Under the pieces are notes generated by a model. That model was not told the origin of the DNA. It saw nothing but the letters and a program-made list of their open reading frames with translations, and ran no database searches. Of a stretch of DNA of 64,000 bases, positions 54,796 to 64,000 are shown piece by piece (the first letter of the stretch is position 1; every line of letters begins with the position of its first letter). A program made the translations under genes and the position numbers. Source of the DNA: Axinella damicornis (Eukaryota; Porifera; Demospongiae; Axinellida; Axinellidae); assembly GCA_963931865.1 (NCBI GenBank), contig OZ007508.1, forward strand, positions 7,027,716 to 7,091,715, given 5' to 3'.

Positions 54796-57060
54796 TTGCG
54801 ACTCCGTTGTCCAAAGGACACTGTAAGCTATTGTGTGCATGCGCTTCACACTCTGTAAATTGCATGCTGTGTAATTGTGAGTGTACGTGTCGTTGTGTGC
54901 CACTGCTGAGGCATGCAGCAGATATCACCAGCACCTGATTGCAAACATGTCACTCACGGGATCTCATCAAGCTCGACTTATCGTCAACAATGGGTCTATG
55001 TTGACACAGCCAACTCTGAGTTCTGGATTGGCCTGTGGCAGAGGTATGATTATACCCCGCTCAGCACGGGGTGTGTAGCCTCACCGAATCATAGATATTA
55101 TACTTCATCTATGACTGAGTCAACGCCAAGTTTCATCGCTTTGAATTCGAGCCACCAGCAAATTTTGATTTCGATCTGGACCACGGGGTGCACATGAACA
55201 CACTATGGATACATGCTTTGCATGCACATGTGCACAAACTACACATGAATTGTAAGTACGTACACACACACACACAACACATGATCACACACACACTGAC
55301 ATATATTATTATGATCACCTGAAGATGTTCGGTCCAAAGACAATAGAAAGGGAGACGGGTGACATTTTGTTTTTAGCTGAGGGAGAGGAGAAGAGAGATG
55401 GCAGTCAGGGAGGGACAAGGGGGAGTGAACTTGAACAGTCAGGAAGGGAGGAGGGGTGTGGCTTGTGGTAGGACAAGCGGAGTGACTGTGACCGTGGGAA
55501 AAAGACACAGTCAGAGAGGGACGAGGGAAAGTGACCGTGAGTGCGGGTAAGAGACAGAGGGATGAGTAGGAGTGACACAGTCAGAGAGGGACGAGGGGAA
55601 GTGACCGTGACCGTGGGTAAGAGACACATTTGTTTTAGCTGAGAGAGAGGAGAAGGGAGATGGAAGTCAGGGAGGGACAAGGGGGAGTGACCTTGGACAG
55701 TCACGAGTGGAGGAGGGGGTGTAGCCGGTGGGAGGACAAGACCATGACCGTGGGTAAGAGACACAGTCAGAGAGGGGACGAGGGGAAGTGAACGTGACCG
55801 TGGGTAAGAGACACAGTCAGAGAGGGGATGAAGGGAAGTGAACGTGACCGTGGGTAAGAGACACAGTCAGAGAGGGGACGAAGGGAAGTGAACGTGACCG
55901 TGGGTAAGAGACACAGTCAGAGAGGGACGAGGAGAAGTGACCATTATGATCTATTGCTTGTACTGCATGCTTATTAGTTTGTATGTAAGCTATGATGTAA
56001 TGCTGATTTATTGTGCGCATGTGCTGTTCTTCTGTGGTTGTTGTAATTCGGTTGTGATCGCCATGCTGCATGTGTTTGTTGTATCTGAAGAGATCTGATC
56101 TTTGCAATTGAACATTACAACCATGACTGTGGGTAAGAGACACAGTCAGAGAGGTACAAGGGGGTGTGACTGTGACCATGGGTAAGAGATAGTCAGAGAA
56201 GGACGAGGGGAGTGGACTTGGAGGGGCGAGGGGGTGTGGCTGGTGGTAGGACAAGCGGGAGTGATCACGACCATGGGTAAGAGACACAGTCAGAGAAGGA
56301 TGAGGGGGAGTGACCGTGGGTACAAGAGGGACAGAATGGGAGAGAGGGGGGGGGGGGCAATCACAGTCAGGGAGGGAGGGAAGATAGGAAGAGACTGTGG
56401 GAACGAGGGGCAGTCAGGAAGGGGCGTGTGACCAAAGTGTCCTAGCACTGCTACGTATTACAGCAGGGTGTCTCACCAGTGTATTGCACCACCTTGGCCA
56501 GGTGCTTCATGAGGTATTTCAGCAATGTGTAGTTTGTGTTTGGAAGTTGGCCTATGGTCTGTCTCAGTAGATCAAGGGCTTCTGGAGAGGCATGGCCTGG
56601 GTGGGCTGGGGGGGGGGCACAACAGGAGTATGTGTGTGTGTGTGTGTGACAATGTGTGTGAGAGAGAGATGGTGCATGTGTAAATGTAATTCATGCAGCA
56701 GCGAAACAAAACCCACCACTGTAGTGCCATCTCAGCACTATAAATACGGCTTCACACATACAGCATAGTGGTGCGTTATTACATGCATCATTATGCATGC
56801 GTGCCCAAAGGAAGCACTTCATAATGGGGACGACTATGGTATTAGTATGACAGGGATTCGCTGGGGGCTACGTACACAACCGCATTCCTAAGTGTTTGCA
56901 TTTTACTTTCCACATGGACGTCCCCTCTTATTATCTGCAATTAAGGTATCAGTAACTGCATACCTTGTTGTATTTCAACAAACTTAAGAACCATATTGTC
57001 TGGGATGAGGGAGGATGGCATTTCACGCTGGGCATGAGAGAGATGTGTGTATGTTTGTGT

Positions 57061-57150
<90 letters not shown>

Positions 57151-60064
57151 TAAACAGTGATCATGGCAGCATTTGTTAAAGAAGAAATCTTCACTCAAGG
57201 CACATCAGCGACCACATGGATACATTAGTTGCACCTATAGGTGTGTGTACTCACTACCAATGCAGGTGTGCATACGATATGTAAGGTATAACGCCCAGTA
57301 TTAAACCCGTATAAATTCTTATGGGGGCTTATGGGAGGCTTTCGTAGTCATTGGTTGGTATAGAGTTAATAGGTTTACATACAAGACTAAGAGTACTAGT
57401 ATGACCCAAATAGCACGCTACATGTCAAGCTGCAATAGCACTCTTTCATAATAGTGATGCTGTGATTGGTTACTTATGGCAAGAGTGCTCATGGCACTGA
57501 TTATGATTGGTTAATATCTACATGTATGGTAGCAGTGCATAGCAACACTAGAGGTCCGTTTTCATACGTAAACTGAAACAAAAGTACCCCATTTTGCAGG
57601 TTGGTTGATACAGGCCAAGGTAAAATCGGCAACCACATATTGAATTAGAAGCCGTACTGAACAGGATACCTACACAAGCTAATTGGGCATTGTGTGGTTA
57701 ATTAGCCAGGCTACTTGGGCATCATAACCCAATTTGTGGTTTCAGGGATTTTACCTTTTCCTGCTGGCCTATGACAACCTACTTGCAAATAGCGGTATTG
57801 ACAGAAACTTGGGCCAATTGATTGAGTGGACAATCACTTACTCAAAAAAATTCTGAGGGAGTATAGTACGTACGTGCATGCATGTAACCGAATAATACAA
57901 CACAGACGTACGTACATACATGTACCAGGAAGAGTTTGAGCAGCCCCGCCACTGCTGCAATATCGAGGTCGGTGAAGTCAGCATTTCCAACTGCAATAAC
58001 AACACGAAGTTCATGTTAGATATGATTCACACCGCACGCAGGTGTGTAACAAACAATACACATTACAGGATACAGTTGGGAGAAATGATGTTGGGTTTCA
58101 TCAGGAGCTTATGAGCGCCGCGAAGCGGCGCGAAGGAGCGTCAAACTACCGTACTTGTTAGGGTTCCATCACTCGCAAGATAGCAGTCGCACAAAATGCC
58201 TTATAGGGCTGGGCTACAACTCGCACCTACTTTGTTAAGAAGCCTGTGAGGGCTCGCAGACGTGTGAAAAACTAACCATCCAGGATAGCATACACAACAC
58301 CTGCCCACCTACTTACGTTACATCTTGTGCAGCCGTACACGTACACAGACCGCAAACGGGAGCAATTGAAATCCGTATAAGGAGTGTCAAGTGCGGCAAC
58401 CTTGCGACTGATGGGTATGCTAGTTGGACGCTCCTTCCCGTTATGGGCTCCTGGTTTCATACACCCCCCTCCTTCAGCGTTCTCCCCAGAAGTTTGTTTA
58501 AGAAGGTTGCATAATGAGATTCACTGAGAAACCTTGAGAGAAGTCTTGCTTAGTCAAGTGGTTGCTAAAAATAATCAAAGCCAAGGCAAAGGGCACATTT
58601 TGCTGTTAGAGGTTTTCAAAGATCTTGCAACTGAATTTGTAGAACGGAAGTCACGTGACAGCACTTCTCTGACCAATCAGCGTATAGAAGTCACAGGTTG
58701 TCATGCATGCAAGCTATGTACAGTAGACAGACTAGCAGACTCGCGTTTAGACTCTACGACTCACAGTTGAATGCTATACCGCAGGAAGTTAATTAGACAG
58801 TTTCAGCAAGCGACCGCAAAGCACCCAATCGCGAGTCAGCCTTCTGGATCTACCGGTGATCGGTGTACAGAATACCATTGTAGGACCCGGCGTAAGTCTT
58901 TGCTGTAAGCGCTTGTCCGCCCTGGTTCACACAAAGCCATTTTCTGTGAGATCGAGAGCGCTCAAGCTCTTACGATTTGAATTTACATTCACGTGACTTC
59001 CGGTGTTTCATTCTGGTCTGAAAATCGCAAGGAATCCAGAAACCTCATGACCACAAAAGAAGCCCAAAGGACACAGTGCCCTTTGGTGCAGGCCTAGCGA
59101 GACCACTGCCCCCTCAACACACATATGCACACAATTCCATCACACATACATTGTAGTCTTGCTCACAAGGGAAAGCATATGACCTTAATGCTCAATGCTC
59201 TGCTCTGCATACCTTTGTCAAATGAGCATTTCAATCTCTCTATGACCTTGGCATTCCCGTTCACTCGATAGATTCCCTCCTCATCCAACCCTGGTGGGTG
59301 AAGAGTGGCGCATTATACTGTCATAGCCCAGAGTTGGTGAGTGCTGACCTGAGGGTACCTTCACCGCTACACACATTCCAATTCTACTTCCAGTCACTTC
59401 ACAAACAAATACCTGTACCTCCCTCTATTCTTGAACTCACAGCTCCCATGCTACCTTCCACCCCCCACCCCCTTCGACACTCCATTCTCCCCACCCACCC
59501 TCACTCCACCCCTCAACCTTGCCCTCGATTTTTCCAACCTACGCCCACCCTCCATCTACCTCTCCCTCCTCTTCTTCCTCCCACCCCTCCCCCTCCCTCT
59601 ACACCCTCCCGCTCCCCTCCCCATATCTCCCATCCTCCCTCTACCCCTCCCCCAATACCTCCCACCCTCCATCTACCCCTCCCCTTCCTACCACCTTGGT
59701 CCCACAGTCCATTGCACAGTCCATTGCACTCTTTCCTCTCCCTTCTACCCCTCCCCCATTACCTCCCACCCTTTCCTCTCCCTTCTACCCCTCCCCCATT
59801 ACCTCCCACCCTTTCCTCTCCCTTCTACTCCTCCCCCATTACATCCCACCCTCCATCTACCCCTCCTGTTCCTACCACCTACCCCTCGATCCCCTTCCTC
59901 CCACCTTGCTCCCACAGTCCATCGCATCCTTTCCCCTCCCTCTACCCCTCACCTTGTTCCTCCACATGCTCCACAATGCTCTGCACGATGTTTGGAATAT
60001 TCTTCCCCTCTCGTGTCACCAAGTCCACCAGCGGCACACCAAACACAAGAGAAGTGGCTGATGA

Positions 60065-60107
<43 letters not shown>

Positions 60108-63055
60108 GCATGTGGTTGCAATTGTGAGCGTGAGCATGTTGGGTGTGTGTGTTTGTATGAGTGGTATGTGTATGTGTGTTGTGTCACACAAACACGCACG
60201 TACACACATACAACTACATAGGCCTCACAACAGGTTGTTTGAAACCTTTTGAGTTATGGCTTGTTGGTACCGCCAAGGGCGCATCGAGCCGCCGCCTTCG
60301 GCGGCTTGATGCACCCTTCGTACCGCACAACCAAGTTAACTGTTTTCGAACGACAGGGACACAGTCAAAATAGTTTACTGGCTGTGCCTACAACAGAAGT
60401 CCACATAGGAAGATTCTTTGACAAAGATATTGCCAAACCACAAACAGTCATTGATGTTCTACATTTGGTGCATGCTATTCGCTTTGAACTCCTGTACTGG
60501 AACAGACCGGTGACATGTAATCTGCTATTTTCTGCTTCAGGTTTTCCGGCAATCACTTCCATCACTATGCTTGAACTTTTCATGAACGAGACTCACCACT
60601 TATTTCTGGCCATGAAACTATAGGATGGTGAGTTCTGAGGCGGAAATGAGGCCAGAGACAATTGCAGAGGAAATCCAACAACCTATGAGCTTATCTTGTG
60701 TGGCCACGACTGAGACTAGCACTAAAGCCGTGAAACGATGCAACCATGCTCACACAACTCAGCTGTTCATGACTGCTGTGGAAGAATAGTTATAGATTTT
60801 GACTTCAGTACAAAGCACCACCTACTTCACTTGGTACTTCTAACCTCTAACATGCCAACACCAAGAAAAATACAACCATTTCTGGATTGCATACCACCAC
60901 GTACAACTGGCTACCTGTATACGATGCCTTCCAATACCTGGCTCGCTCTTGCCTTGGCCTCACTTTTCTGCAACCCATGGCACACACAGCACATGTCTGG
61001 GACCCGGAACGTGATGCTTCTTTTTTTATAGCACAAATCTCGTTCCCAACCTCCATTCCATTATTCCCTGGTGTGGGCACCAGACTACTTCCTGCACTGC
61101 TTCGCGCTGTTTGGGGGTGTGGCCGGAAGCACACCCACAGGAAAAAGCATCTGGCGGCGCTGCGAGACTACCCTAGGCCCTCTGTTGTAGCTGATTTCAG
61201 GAGAGGGGATCATCAGCGCATAAAAGAATGAATTGATCTTATGTCGTGTAGACAATTTACAAACAAGCTGTCTGCAGTCGTGGGTTTCTGGTTGCACTAG
61301 TACCAGCAGGTGCAGGAGCACATGTATGTGTGCGCCTACCCCAGCCTAGGGGGTGGGGCTGGGGTGGGAGCATGGGAGCATATTATGTAGCTTCTGGGTC
61401 TCATCCATATAGACTGAAATATGAAACACACAGTCTGCAGTCTGTAGTCCAGGACAAGACCACCTTCGAGCGTAATCAAACTTGAATACCACAAAGGAAA
61501 AGTAACTAGCTGCAATTATTTTTTGTGTAGAGTATAATTCTCAAGTCTTTCAGCCACCTCAAAATTATGCTGGCATAATCCATCAAGGCCTATACTCCCA
61601 ATCCCAGTAGAGGAATATAATTCCATTTACTGCTCCAGTAGAGTAATACCAACCGGTGTGATACGCACAATACATATGGCTCGATCCCTTGAGTTAAGAC
61701 AGTTAATGTAGTAGAGTAATGTAACCGGGTCATTCCAACTACTACAACGACAGCTACAGAGGGAGCGCGAGTAGCAGAGGTAGGTGTGCTGGACACCCAA
61801 TGCAGGTTACACCTTGCATAATTGAGAATGCATTATAGTTTTTAGTTTCTCACGCCCTGCATGCTACTCACTCTAGTTGTTGGAATTCTTTTAGTGCTGA
61901 GTGAAGTAATACCGGCCGGTGTTCAGAGGTTTAGTCAAGCAATCAAAGACTAGGTACAACTAAAACTATCGGTACCACCCAGCCACCCAGCTGTGCTTGA
62001 GATCAAAATCGTTCACAGGGAGGAGTTTTCCCTCCCCCTGCGTGGCGTGGGAATGAGCTCAACATGAGCTGATGTCAGTACGGTGGCATCTTCCCCACAG
62101 TCAGTGTTATAAAAGCAGTGATCACTCAGTAATGCACAACAGAACCACAGACATGACTCAAACATGTCATGTTGCATCAAGAGATATATCGTGTTACAAT
62201 ACAGCAGCTGTTCAAACCATATAGAGGTCTGACATGCATATTTACTAGAGTGGGCGGGTCACAAAAGCACAATAGCTGTACAGTATTTTAACTCTATCCC
62301 GTGCACACATGACACTTGCACGGTTATGGCCACTTTGTCACTCAGGCCATCTTGCATGCAGCTTGGGGACAGCTTTCCAGTTGGAGTAATGAGTTGCATT
62401 CATAGATGGTTAATCCAAAGCTTCCTATTGCAGTATATAGCTAGGCCTAAGCATGCGCGCTAACAACAGCATCTTCTGAAGCTGCAAGAGGTACGTAAGT
62501 GCTCTATTGGGCACCCCTAGTAGCTCATGTGATGGTTGCATGTGATTACTGCACACAAATCAATAGACCTTATTTGGCTAACACACGCACCGACAACTGG
62601 CGACAGATTCCACTCACTTGCGTGGGAGTTCAGCACAGTTGCAACTGTTATAAACTATCTTTGCGCACCCTCTGCACATTTCAAGGTAACACTCATCAGT
62701 GAATGCAGTACATTGGTTTGTGTAGGTGATAGAAGACTACATACGTCGAAACTTGTCTCCGTGAATGTACTCTCTCTCTTGCAACGTAGACTTCTATCAC
62801 CTACACAAAGCAATGTCCTCCCTTCCTGCTTCTCTCTCCTCCCACCCAGCACCTCTCCACCCCATCTTCCCCTCCCCGTCCTATAACCTCCCCTTCACTC
62901 TACGCACCTAATCCTCCCATATACTTACAAGATGAACTGTGAGTGAGGGAAGATAGAGACATGGATTTTCGTTTCCTGAGAGGGCTTGAGGTAAAAAGGT
63001 TCTTCACTCGACTGGCAAAATCTCCAGCACGACTGTCAGGAGGGCTGCAGAGTTT
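42161..63055 (-). CDS. RhoGAP-domain protein, FAM13-like (24-exon model)
   Basis: Exons, right to left: 63055-62929, 60057-59953, 59290-59213, 57990-57926, 57027-56964, 56605-56477, 55376-55319, 54641-54551, 54205-54095, 52851-52698, 51471-51177, 50951-50883, 50552-50502, 50196-50082, 49264-48705, 48134-47933, 47084-47016, 46749-46681, 46375-46157, 45641-45354, 44348-44078, 43212-43108, 42723-42665, 42233-42161. Each junction keeps the frame, about 1140 residues. An N-terminal RhoGAP domain is followed by a long Ser/Pro/basic region and a short coiled-coil-like end. RhoGAPs speed GTP hydrolysis by Rho-family GTPases in the cytoplasm. The RVNGNAKVIERLK block, the N-terminal GAP position and the length recall FAM13A/B. 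Start and stop are not seen; earlier exons should lie beyond 63055. Confidence 0.88.
43422..43507. repeat. Perfect 35-bp inverted repeat with a 16-base loop
   Basis: The arms 43422-43456 and 43473-43507 are exact inverse copies starting GCAGTTGTTTGCTTTTACAC. It lies in the intron between the PTKPGPPK exon and the C-terminal exons. A transcript on either strand would fold into a perfect hairpin of pre-miRNA-like size. Confidence 0.9.
43628..43932. repeat. CpG-rich repeat with GTTTACAC ends and GTGCCGTGCC blocks
   Basis: It runs from GTGTTTACACCGGGCG to CCAGTGTAAACGGGGTC, inverse-like at the ends, with an interior full of GGCACGG, GCGCGC and CCGTGCCGTGCC. It is strikingly richer in CpG than its surroundings. 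It is probably a short DNA element; no coding potential. Confidence 0.65.
44078..44348 (-). CDS. Exon encoding three PTKPGPPK repeats
   Basis: Phase 0 to 1. It reads VTVDGGRPKEKHQD, then three copies of PTKPGPPK separated by KPSSTAES-type spacers, then HFVDLTSLAPESQPA. The DNA is a 50-60-base coding minisatellite. Pro-rich repeats of this kind may bind SH3 domains (inference). Confidence 0.82.
44624..45125. mobile_element. Non-autonomous DNA element M3 (CAGGGGCGTAGGCAG ends)
   Basis: The ends CAGGGGCGTAGGCAG and CTGCCTACGCCCCTG are perfect inverse copies. The flanks TTTAC and TCTAC differ at one base (likely 5-bp target duplication). It contains GC-rich blocks and a G homopolymer (about 45063-45085). 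It lies in the FAM13-like intron between exons 45354 and 44348. Confidence 0.8.
45250..45320. repeat. Perfect 25-bp inverted repeat containing a direct repeat
   Basis: The arms 45250-45274 and 45296-45320 are exact inverses (AAGTAGGTCAAGTGAGCTCC...). The segment TTCATTGTATGAAGGAGCT is also repeated directly in the centre, so slippage at a palindrome probably built it. It is close to the exon ending at 45354. Confidence 0.85.
45354..45641 (-). CDS. Exon with an internal duplicate of a PVAT-centred motif
   Basis: Phase 0 to 0, 96 residues. Two similar blocks occur: RAISIPVATMTEAAIKEKLG and RVQSTPVATTTAAALAEKVE, each followed by acidic and then basic residues, which suggests internal duplication of a helix-forming motif. 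It ends RRGERSSSREHRKNK at a gtttgt donor, a weaker consensus. Confidence 0.8.
45687..45763. mobile_element. MITE M2 copy in a FAM13-like intron
   Basis: TAGCCTTATTCCCA and GGGAATGAGGCTA bound 77 bases. The flanks ATCTTTAT and ATGTTTAT match at 7 of 8 positions. It lies just upstream of the exon 45641-45354. Confidence 0.75.
46157..47084 (-). CDS. Three short exons (47084-47016, 46749-46681, 46375-46157)
   Basis: All are phase 0 on both sides. They encode APPSRARVTAGSEPDTAG..., SVGGNESLTTVTRVHLSTSI and DVFASQNRALTTGSSTADSS, the last ending in an acidic KEGEKEEKGADFKEFD block. The middle exon has a weak donor (gatgag/gttgga) and may be skipped without a frame change. No domain is recognised. 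Confidence 0.68.
46562..46614 (+). repeat. Inverted copy of a C-terminal exon fragment of the FAM13-like gene
   Basis: GGTACCAGGGGAGAGGACAG on the plus strand here matches the minus-strand exon at 43161-43207, with a few differences. In the same frame it would read DGTRGEDRAAPAP. It lies on the opposite strand in an intron of the same gene, so it is not part of the exon chain. Confidence 0.7.
47741..47903. mobile_element. Foldback MITE with arms of about 70 bp
   Basis: Inverse arms run from GTGGTAGAAGT to the perfect 28-base core at 47787-47814 / 47836-47863 (ATGCAATTTATCCTCCATGG...). The loop is about 21 bases and itself GC-palindromic. A related CCTCCACGG / CCGTGGAGG palindrome lies just upstream at 47597-47637. 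It sits about 30 bases from the donor of exon 48134-47933. Confidence 0.8.
47933..48134 (-). CDS. Exon with a Glu/Gly-rich low-complexity run
   Basis: It begins GKVSDLVRQFEETDSGVVGG, passes through a poly-Gly stretch coded by a CTC/CCT trinucleotide run and ends with PKGKKKPGLKAFKKFESSG and IIMGM. Phase 2 to phase 0 fits. The poly-Gly length is likely variable between individuals because the underlying repeat is pure. Confidence 0.8.
48705..49264 (-). CDS. Large 560-base exon with basic patches
   Basis: It starts VTRTGMYGLLLPDKADSPHA and contains KRKSQKQDSGDSEPDQSHD, KRRVKIVAKSVEVKRTK, RRSQPAVVRRRGKRDRDALK and an acidic C-terminal part ending TAEEILSR. The basic clusters could act as nuclear localisation signals. 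The borders are phase 0 and phase 2. The intron immediately upstream is filled by a GGCCAGATACAGTAGGCATT minisatellite ending about 60 bases from the acceptor. Confidence 0.82.
49325..49675 (-). repeat. 20-21-bp minisatellite (GGCCAGATACAGTAGGCATT / GGCCAGACACAAGTAGACATT)
   Basis: About 17 units with two alternating variants, 20 and 21 bases long. It lies in the intron directly upstream of the 560-base exon. Frames such as LANAYCIWPMST on the minus strand are repeat artefacts. Confidence 0.93.
49914..50003. mobile_element. MITE M2 copy in a FAM13-like intron
   Basis: TAGTCATATCCCAGACC and a near inverse bound 90 bases. The flanks AATGTGTAC and AATGTGAAC match at 8 of 9 positions. The ends are more decayed than in other copies. 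Confidence 0.7.
50082..54205 (-). CDS. Ser/Pro-rich middle region (exons 54205 to 50082)
   Basis: Exon 54205-54095 has RRVGQKRPSRPKPYADHLL. Exon 52851-52698 has SPPPSSVTPDVSFEVEGEGE and TLSPISPTPLRNE. Exon 51471-51177 has HPEYLFVESFKEEEEEAKTF and RQYAKRGMKFTPRSPEK. Exon 50951-50883 has NPHEDPELTMRTPSPYSW. Exon 50552-50502 has PGTSPPTSPTLTPRSS. Exon 50196-50082 has SVIEDSVKQFLFEPTSPRRK. Many S/T-P sites suggest phosphorylation. There is no known domain. The phases fit throughout. An M4 element and the CCGTAGATC element lie in the introns. Confidence 0.8.
51860..52420. mobile_element. DNA element M6 (ACCGTAGATCYGGAAATTTTC ends)
   Basis: The left end ACCGTAGATCTGGAAATTTT (51861 on) and the right end AAAATTTCCGGATCTACGGT (to 52419) are inverse with one mismatch. 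T and A at the outer edges give TA dinucleotides on both sides. The subterminal parts carry inverse TTTTCGCCG- and TTAATTTTCG-type blocks. The interior has no transposase. It sits in a GTATGTATGTAC tract within a FAM13-like intron. Confidence 0.8.
53119..53731. mobile_element. Non-autonomous piggyBac-like element M4
   Basis: CTCTTTAGGGCCC and its inverse form perfect 13-bp ends, bordered by TTAA on both sides (53119-53122 and 53728-53731). TTAA duplication is the mark of piggyBac-type transposition. The 605-bp interior has no transposase. It lies in the FAM13-like intron between exons 54095 and 52851. Confidence 0.8.
54381..54424. mobile_element. MITE M2, 44-bp palindrome with perfect 9-bp target duplication
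   Basis: Two inverted 15-base ends of the TAGCCTCGTTCCCAG type are separated by 14 bases. GTGTGGGGT is repeated exactly on both sides (54372-54380 and 54425-54433). This is close to the shortest unit that could still be mobilised and shows that the family needs little more than its ends. Confidence 0.88.
54551..60057 (-). CDS. RhoGAP catalytic domain (seven exons)
   Basis: In order: VFGVPLVDLVTREGKNIPNI; GLDEEGIYRVNGNAKVIERL with the catalytic Arg in the IYRVNG block; FTDLDIAAVAGLLKLFL; REMPSSLIPDNMVLKFVEIQ; QTIGQLPNTNYTLLKYLMKH; NKMSPVSLSIVFGPNIF with the conserved Asn and FGPN; and GYTNPIVCRMIQHYTTLFE. Together they form a complete RhoGAP fold with the expected spacing, so the domain should be active. 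Phases run 1,1,1,0,1,1,2,0 without conflict. The intron between 55376 and 56477 holds the 44-bp minisatellite. Confidence 0.95.
55480..56420 (+). repeat. 44-bp minisatellite (GACCGTGGGTAAGAGACACAGTCAGAGAGG)
   Basis: Units of roughly 40-50 bases recur at 55480-55940 and 56125-56420, split by a stretch of ordinary sequence at 55940-56120. It lies in the intron between two RhoGAP exons (55376 and 56477). Minus-strand frames such as MSLTHGHG are artefacts. Confidence 0.9.
57055..57146 (+). repeat. Long TG dinucleotide repeat
   Basis: A nearly pure TG run begins about 30 bases upstream, in transcription direction, of the acceptor of RhoGAP exon 57027-56964. On the transcribed strand it is a CA tract. 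Similar runs lie at 10298-10476, 13591-13681, 14876-14930, 31815-31848, 32076-32160, 35960-36011, 50981-51034, 60066-60102 and 63061-63142. Confidence 0.95.
59450..59940 (+). repeat. CT-rich polypyrimidine tract with diverged tandem units
   Basis: Nearly pure C/T for about 490 bases, with units such as CTCCCTTCTACCCCTCCCCC repeated. It is the intron between RhoGAP exons 59953 and 59290 (purine-rich on the transcribed strand). The long proline-rich plus-strand frames here are composition artefacts. Confidence 0.9.
60240..62700. other. Large FAM13-like intron, no exon recognised
   Basis: Frames of 70-124 residues occur on both strands (for example around 60249-60623 and 60887-61231), but I see no domain or convincing exon borders. 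There is a GCCGCCGCCTTCGGCGGC palindrome at about 60288-60306. The rest is unique, AT-balanced sequence. Confidence 0.4.
62711..62815. mobile_element. Short MITE-like inverted repeat
   Basis: CATTGGTTTGTGTAGGTGAT...GAAGACTAC at the left and its inverse at the right (ending CACAAAGCAATG) agree over 30 bases with two mismatches. It is 105 bases long with no target duplication seen. Confidence 0.65.
62929..63055 (-). CDS. First visible exon, basic Ser-rich region before the RhoGAP domain
   Basis: Phase 0 acceptor after a CA repeat (actgttcag) and phase 1 donor (tcatctt/gtaagta). It encodes KLCSPPDSRAGDFASRVKNL, then FTSSPLRKRKSMSLSSLTHS, a basic Ser-rich segment with likely phosphorylation sites. 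A further upstream exon around 63165-63228 (MLISPHSNTPASMIPSY) is open but does not fit the phase, so I leave it out. Confidence 0.75.
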
Positions 63056-63112
63056 CTGAACAGTGTGTGTGTGCATGTGAGTGTGTGTGTATACATGTGT
63101 GTGTGTGTGTGG

Positions 63113-63143
<31 letters not shown>

Positions 63144-64000
63144 TGAGAGACACGGGGTAAAGGTTACCTGTACTAGCATACGATGGTATCATGCTAGCAG
63201 GAGTATTGGAGTGGGGGGAGATTAGCATGAGAGCATGAGAGTTTGGGACGACTGTGGGGGGAGAGAGTGGACCACAACTCTACATGAACCATCTAGTTTA
63301 CATTTCTCAAAGCTTTATTTTTGGTAGGTACATGTAAATATGACACTGAAGAATATCTTCTGTAGACTGTCAGAGGTTGGTTACGAATCAAGTTGCTCAC
63401 GCTCTTCACACTCGAGATTTTTGGTTAGCGAGCTTAAGTATACATTTCCCAATACATTTCGCACGGTGCACGCATGAGTATCCCGTAACCTTAAGTGTTG
63501 TGACAATAATGACTTGCATCACCGTGTGCATCTGTTACCGCTATACTGCACTGCTTCACAGCTCCTCTCAGACAAGTGACATGTGGCAACGCCTGCTGTC
63601 ACCATGGATACTATGTGGCACTATTAGGCTTAATATTCACTGGTCATGTGACTTACACTGCAATAAATAATGTACTGCACCTGCAGTTGAGATGCATGCC
63701 ACTAGACACTACAAGCAAGATGGTCGTCTGTTGCTGCATTCATGCGTAGGCAGTCAACAGGGTGGCCAGGGCTGCTAGACACCAGACGAACTCCCTGTGG
63801 GAGTCTACTGTAACATTACTGTGTGAGTTGTCATTCGTCCTGTGACATGAGGGATAAATTTCTCTGAGATGAATTGAGAATAGTGTGCCTGTATATATAC
63901 AGTACATGCAGCTCACCTAGAATAACAATGCCACTTGGGTGAAGCACCTGAATTAGATAAGCCACCCAAGCCACTTATGTCAAGAGACCAAGTACCATGA
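63056..64000. other. Right edge of the window, no gene recognised
   Basis: It contains a TG repeat (63061-63142) and unique sequence. Earlier exons of the minus-strand RhoGAP gene may lie here or beyond. A frame at 63165-63228 is open but out of phase with the next exon. Confidence 0.4.

Noticed and set aside
59298..60252. Proline/serine-rich plus-strand frames up to 307 residues
   Set aside because: They arise from a CT-rich intron of the minus-strand RhoGAP gene and run through a real exon in antisense.
63165..63228. Possible first exon (MLISPHSNTPASMIPSYASTG) of the RhoGAP gene
   Set aside because: Its donor leaves phase 1, but the next exon needs phase 0; no alternative acceptor repairs this.

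Overview
This is a window of an animal nuclear genome, not of a prokaryote. Coding sequence is cut into many short exons with GT..AG borders, and everything between is filled with microsatellites, minisatellites, long homopolymer runs, miniature inverted-repeat elements (MITEs) and decayed retroelements. A scavenger-receptor (SRCR) plus Ig gene, abundant small transposons and a YR retrotransposon of the Ngaro/PAT type fit an early-branching marine invertebrate. A demosponge is my best guess, by inference only. One assembly gap of 200 N lies at 41541-41740.

Layout. (1) 0.25-11.6 kb, minus strand: a secreted or surface protein with a signal peptide, seven SRCR domains, each split over two exons, and three Ig-like domains. 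All 18 exons join in consistent phase. (2) 11.6-18.9 kb: intergenic DNA with repeat family R1, two tandem copies of a SUI1-domain (eIF2D-like) exon, a degraded LINE interrupted by a TTAA-flanked element, and several MITEs. (3) 19.0-25.5 kb: a composite tyrosine-recombinase retrotransposon with split direct repeats (A1-B1A2-B2). Its two halves carry complementary gene sets. (4) 25.5-28.5 kb: remnants of a TPR gene and a MITE. (5) 28.56-31.39 kb: a 2.8-kb foldback element whose arms are made of 9-bp satellite units. It sits inside an R1 copy and is flanked by an 8-bp target duplication. (6) 31.4-41.5 kb: a duplicated R1 segment, MITEs, perfect hairpins, minisatellites, spectrin-like exon remnants and a 64-G run. 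(7) 42.2-63.1 kb, minus strand: a RhoGAP gene of about 24 exons resembling FAM13, with all exon phases consistent. Its introns hold minisatellites and mobile elements.

The two large minus-strand genes look functional. The first would act outside the cell in recognition or adhesion, and the second inside the cell in Rho GTPase control. Nothing suggests they work together. The rest is mainly mobile-element biology. The most notable pieces are the satellite-armed foldback element, the complementary split-repeat retroelement and a MITE family with 8-9 bp target duplications that includes copies of only 44 bp.
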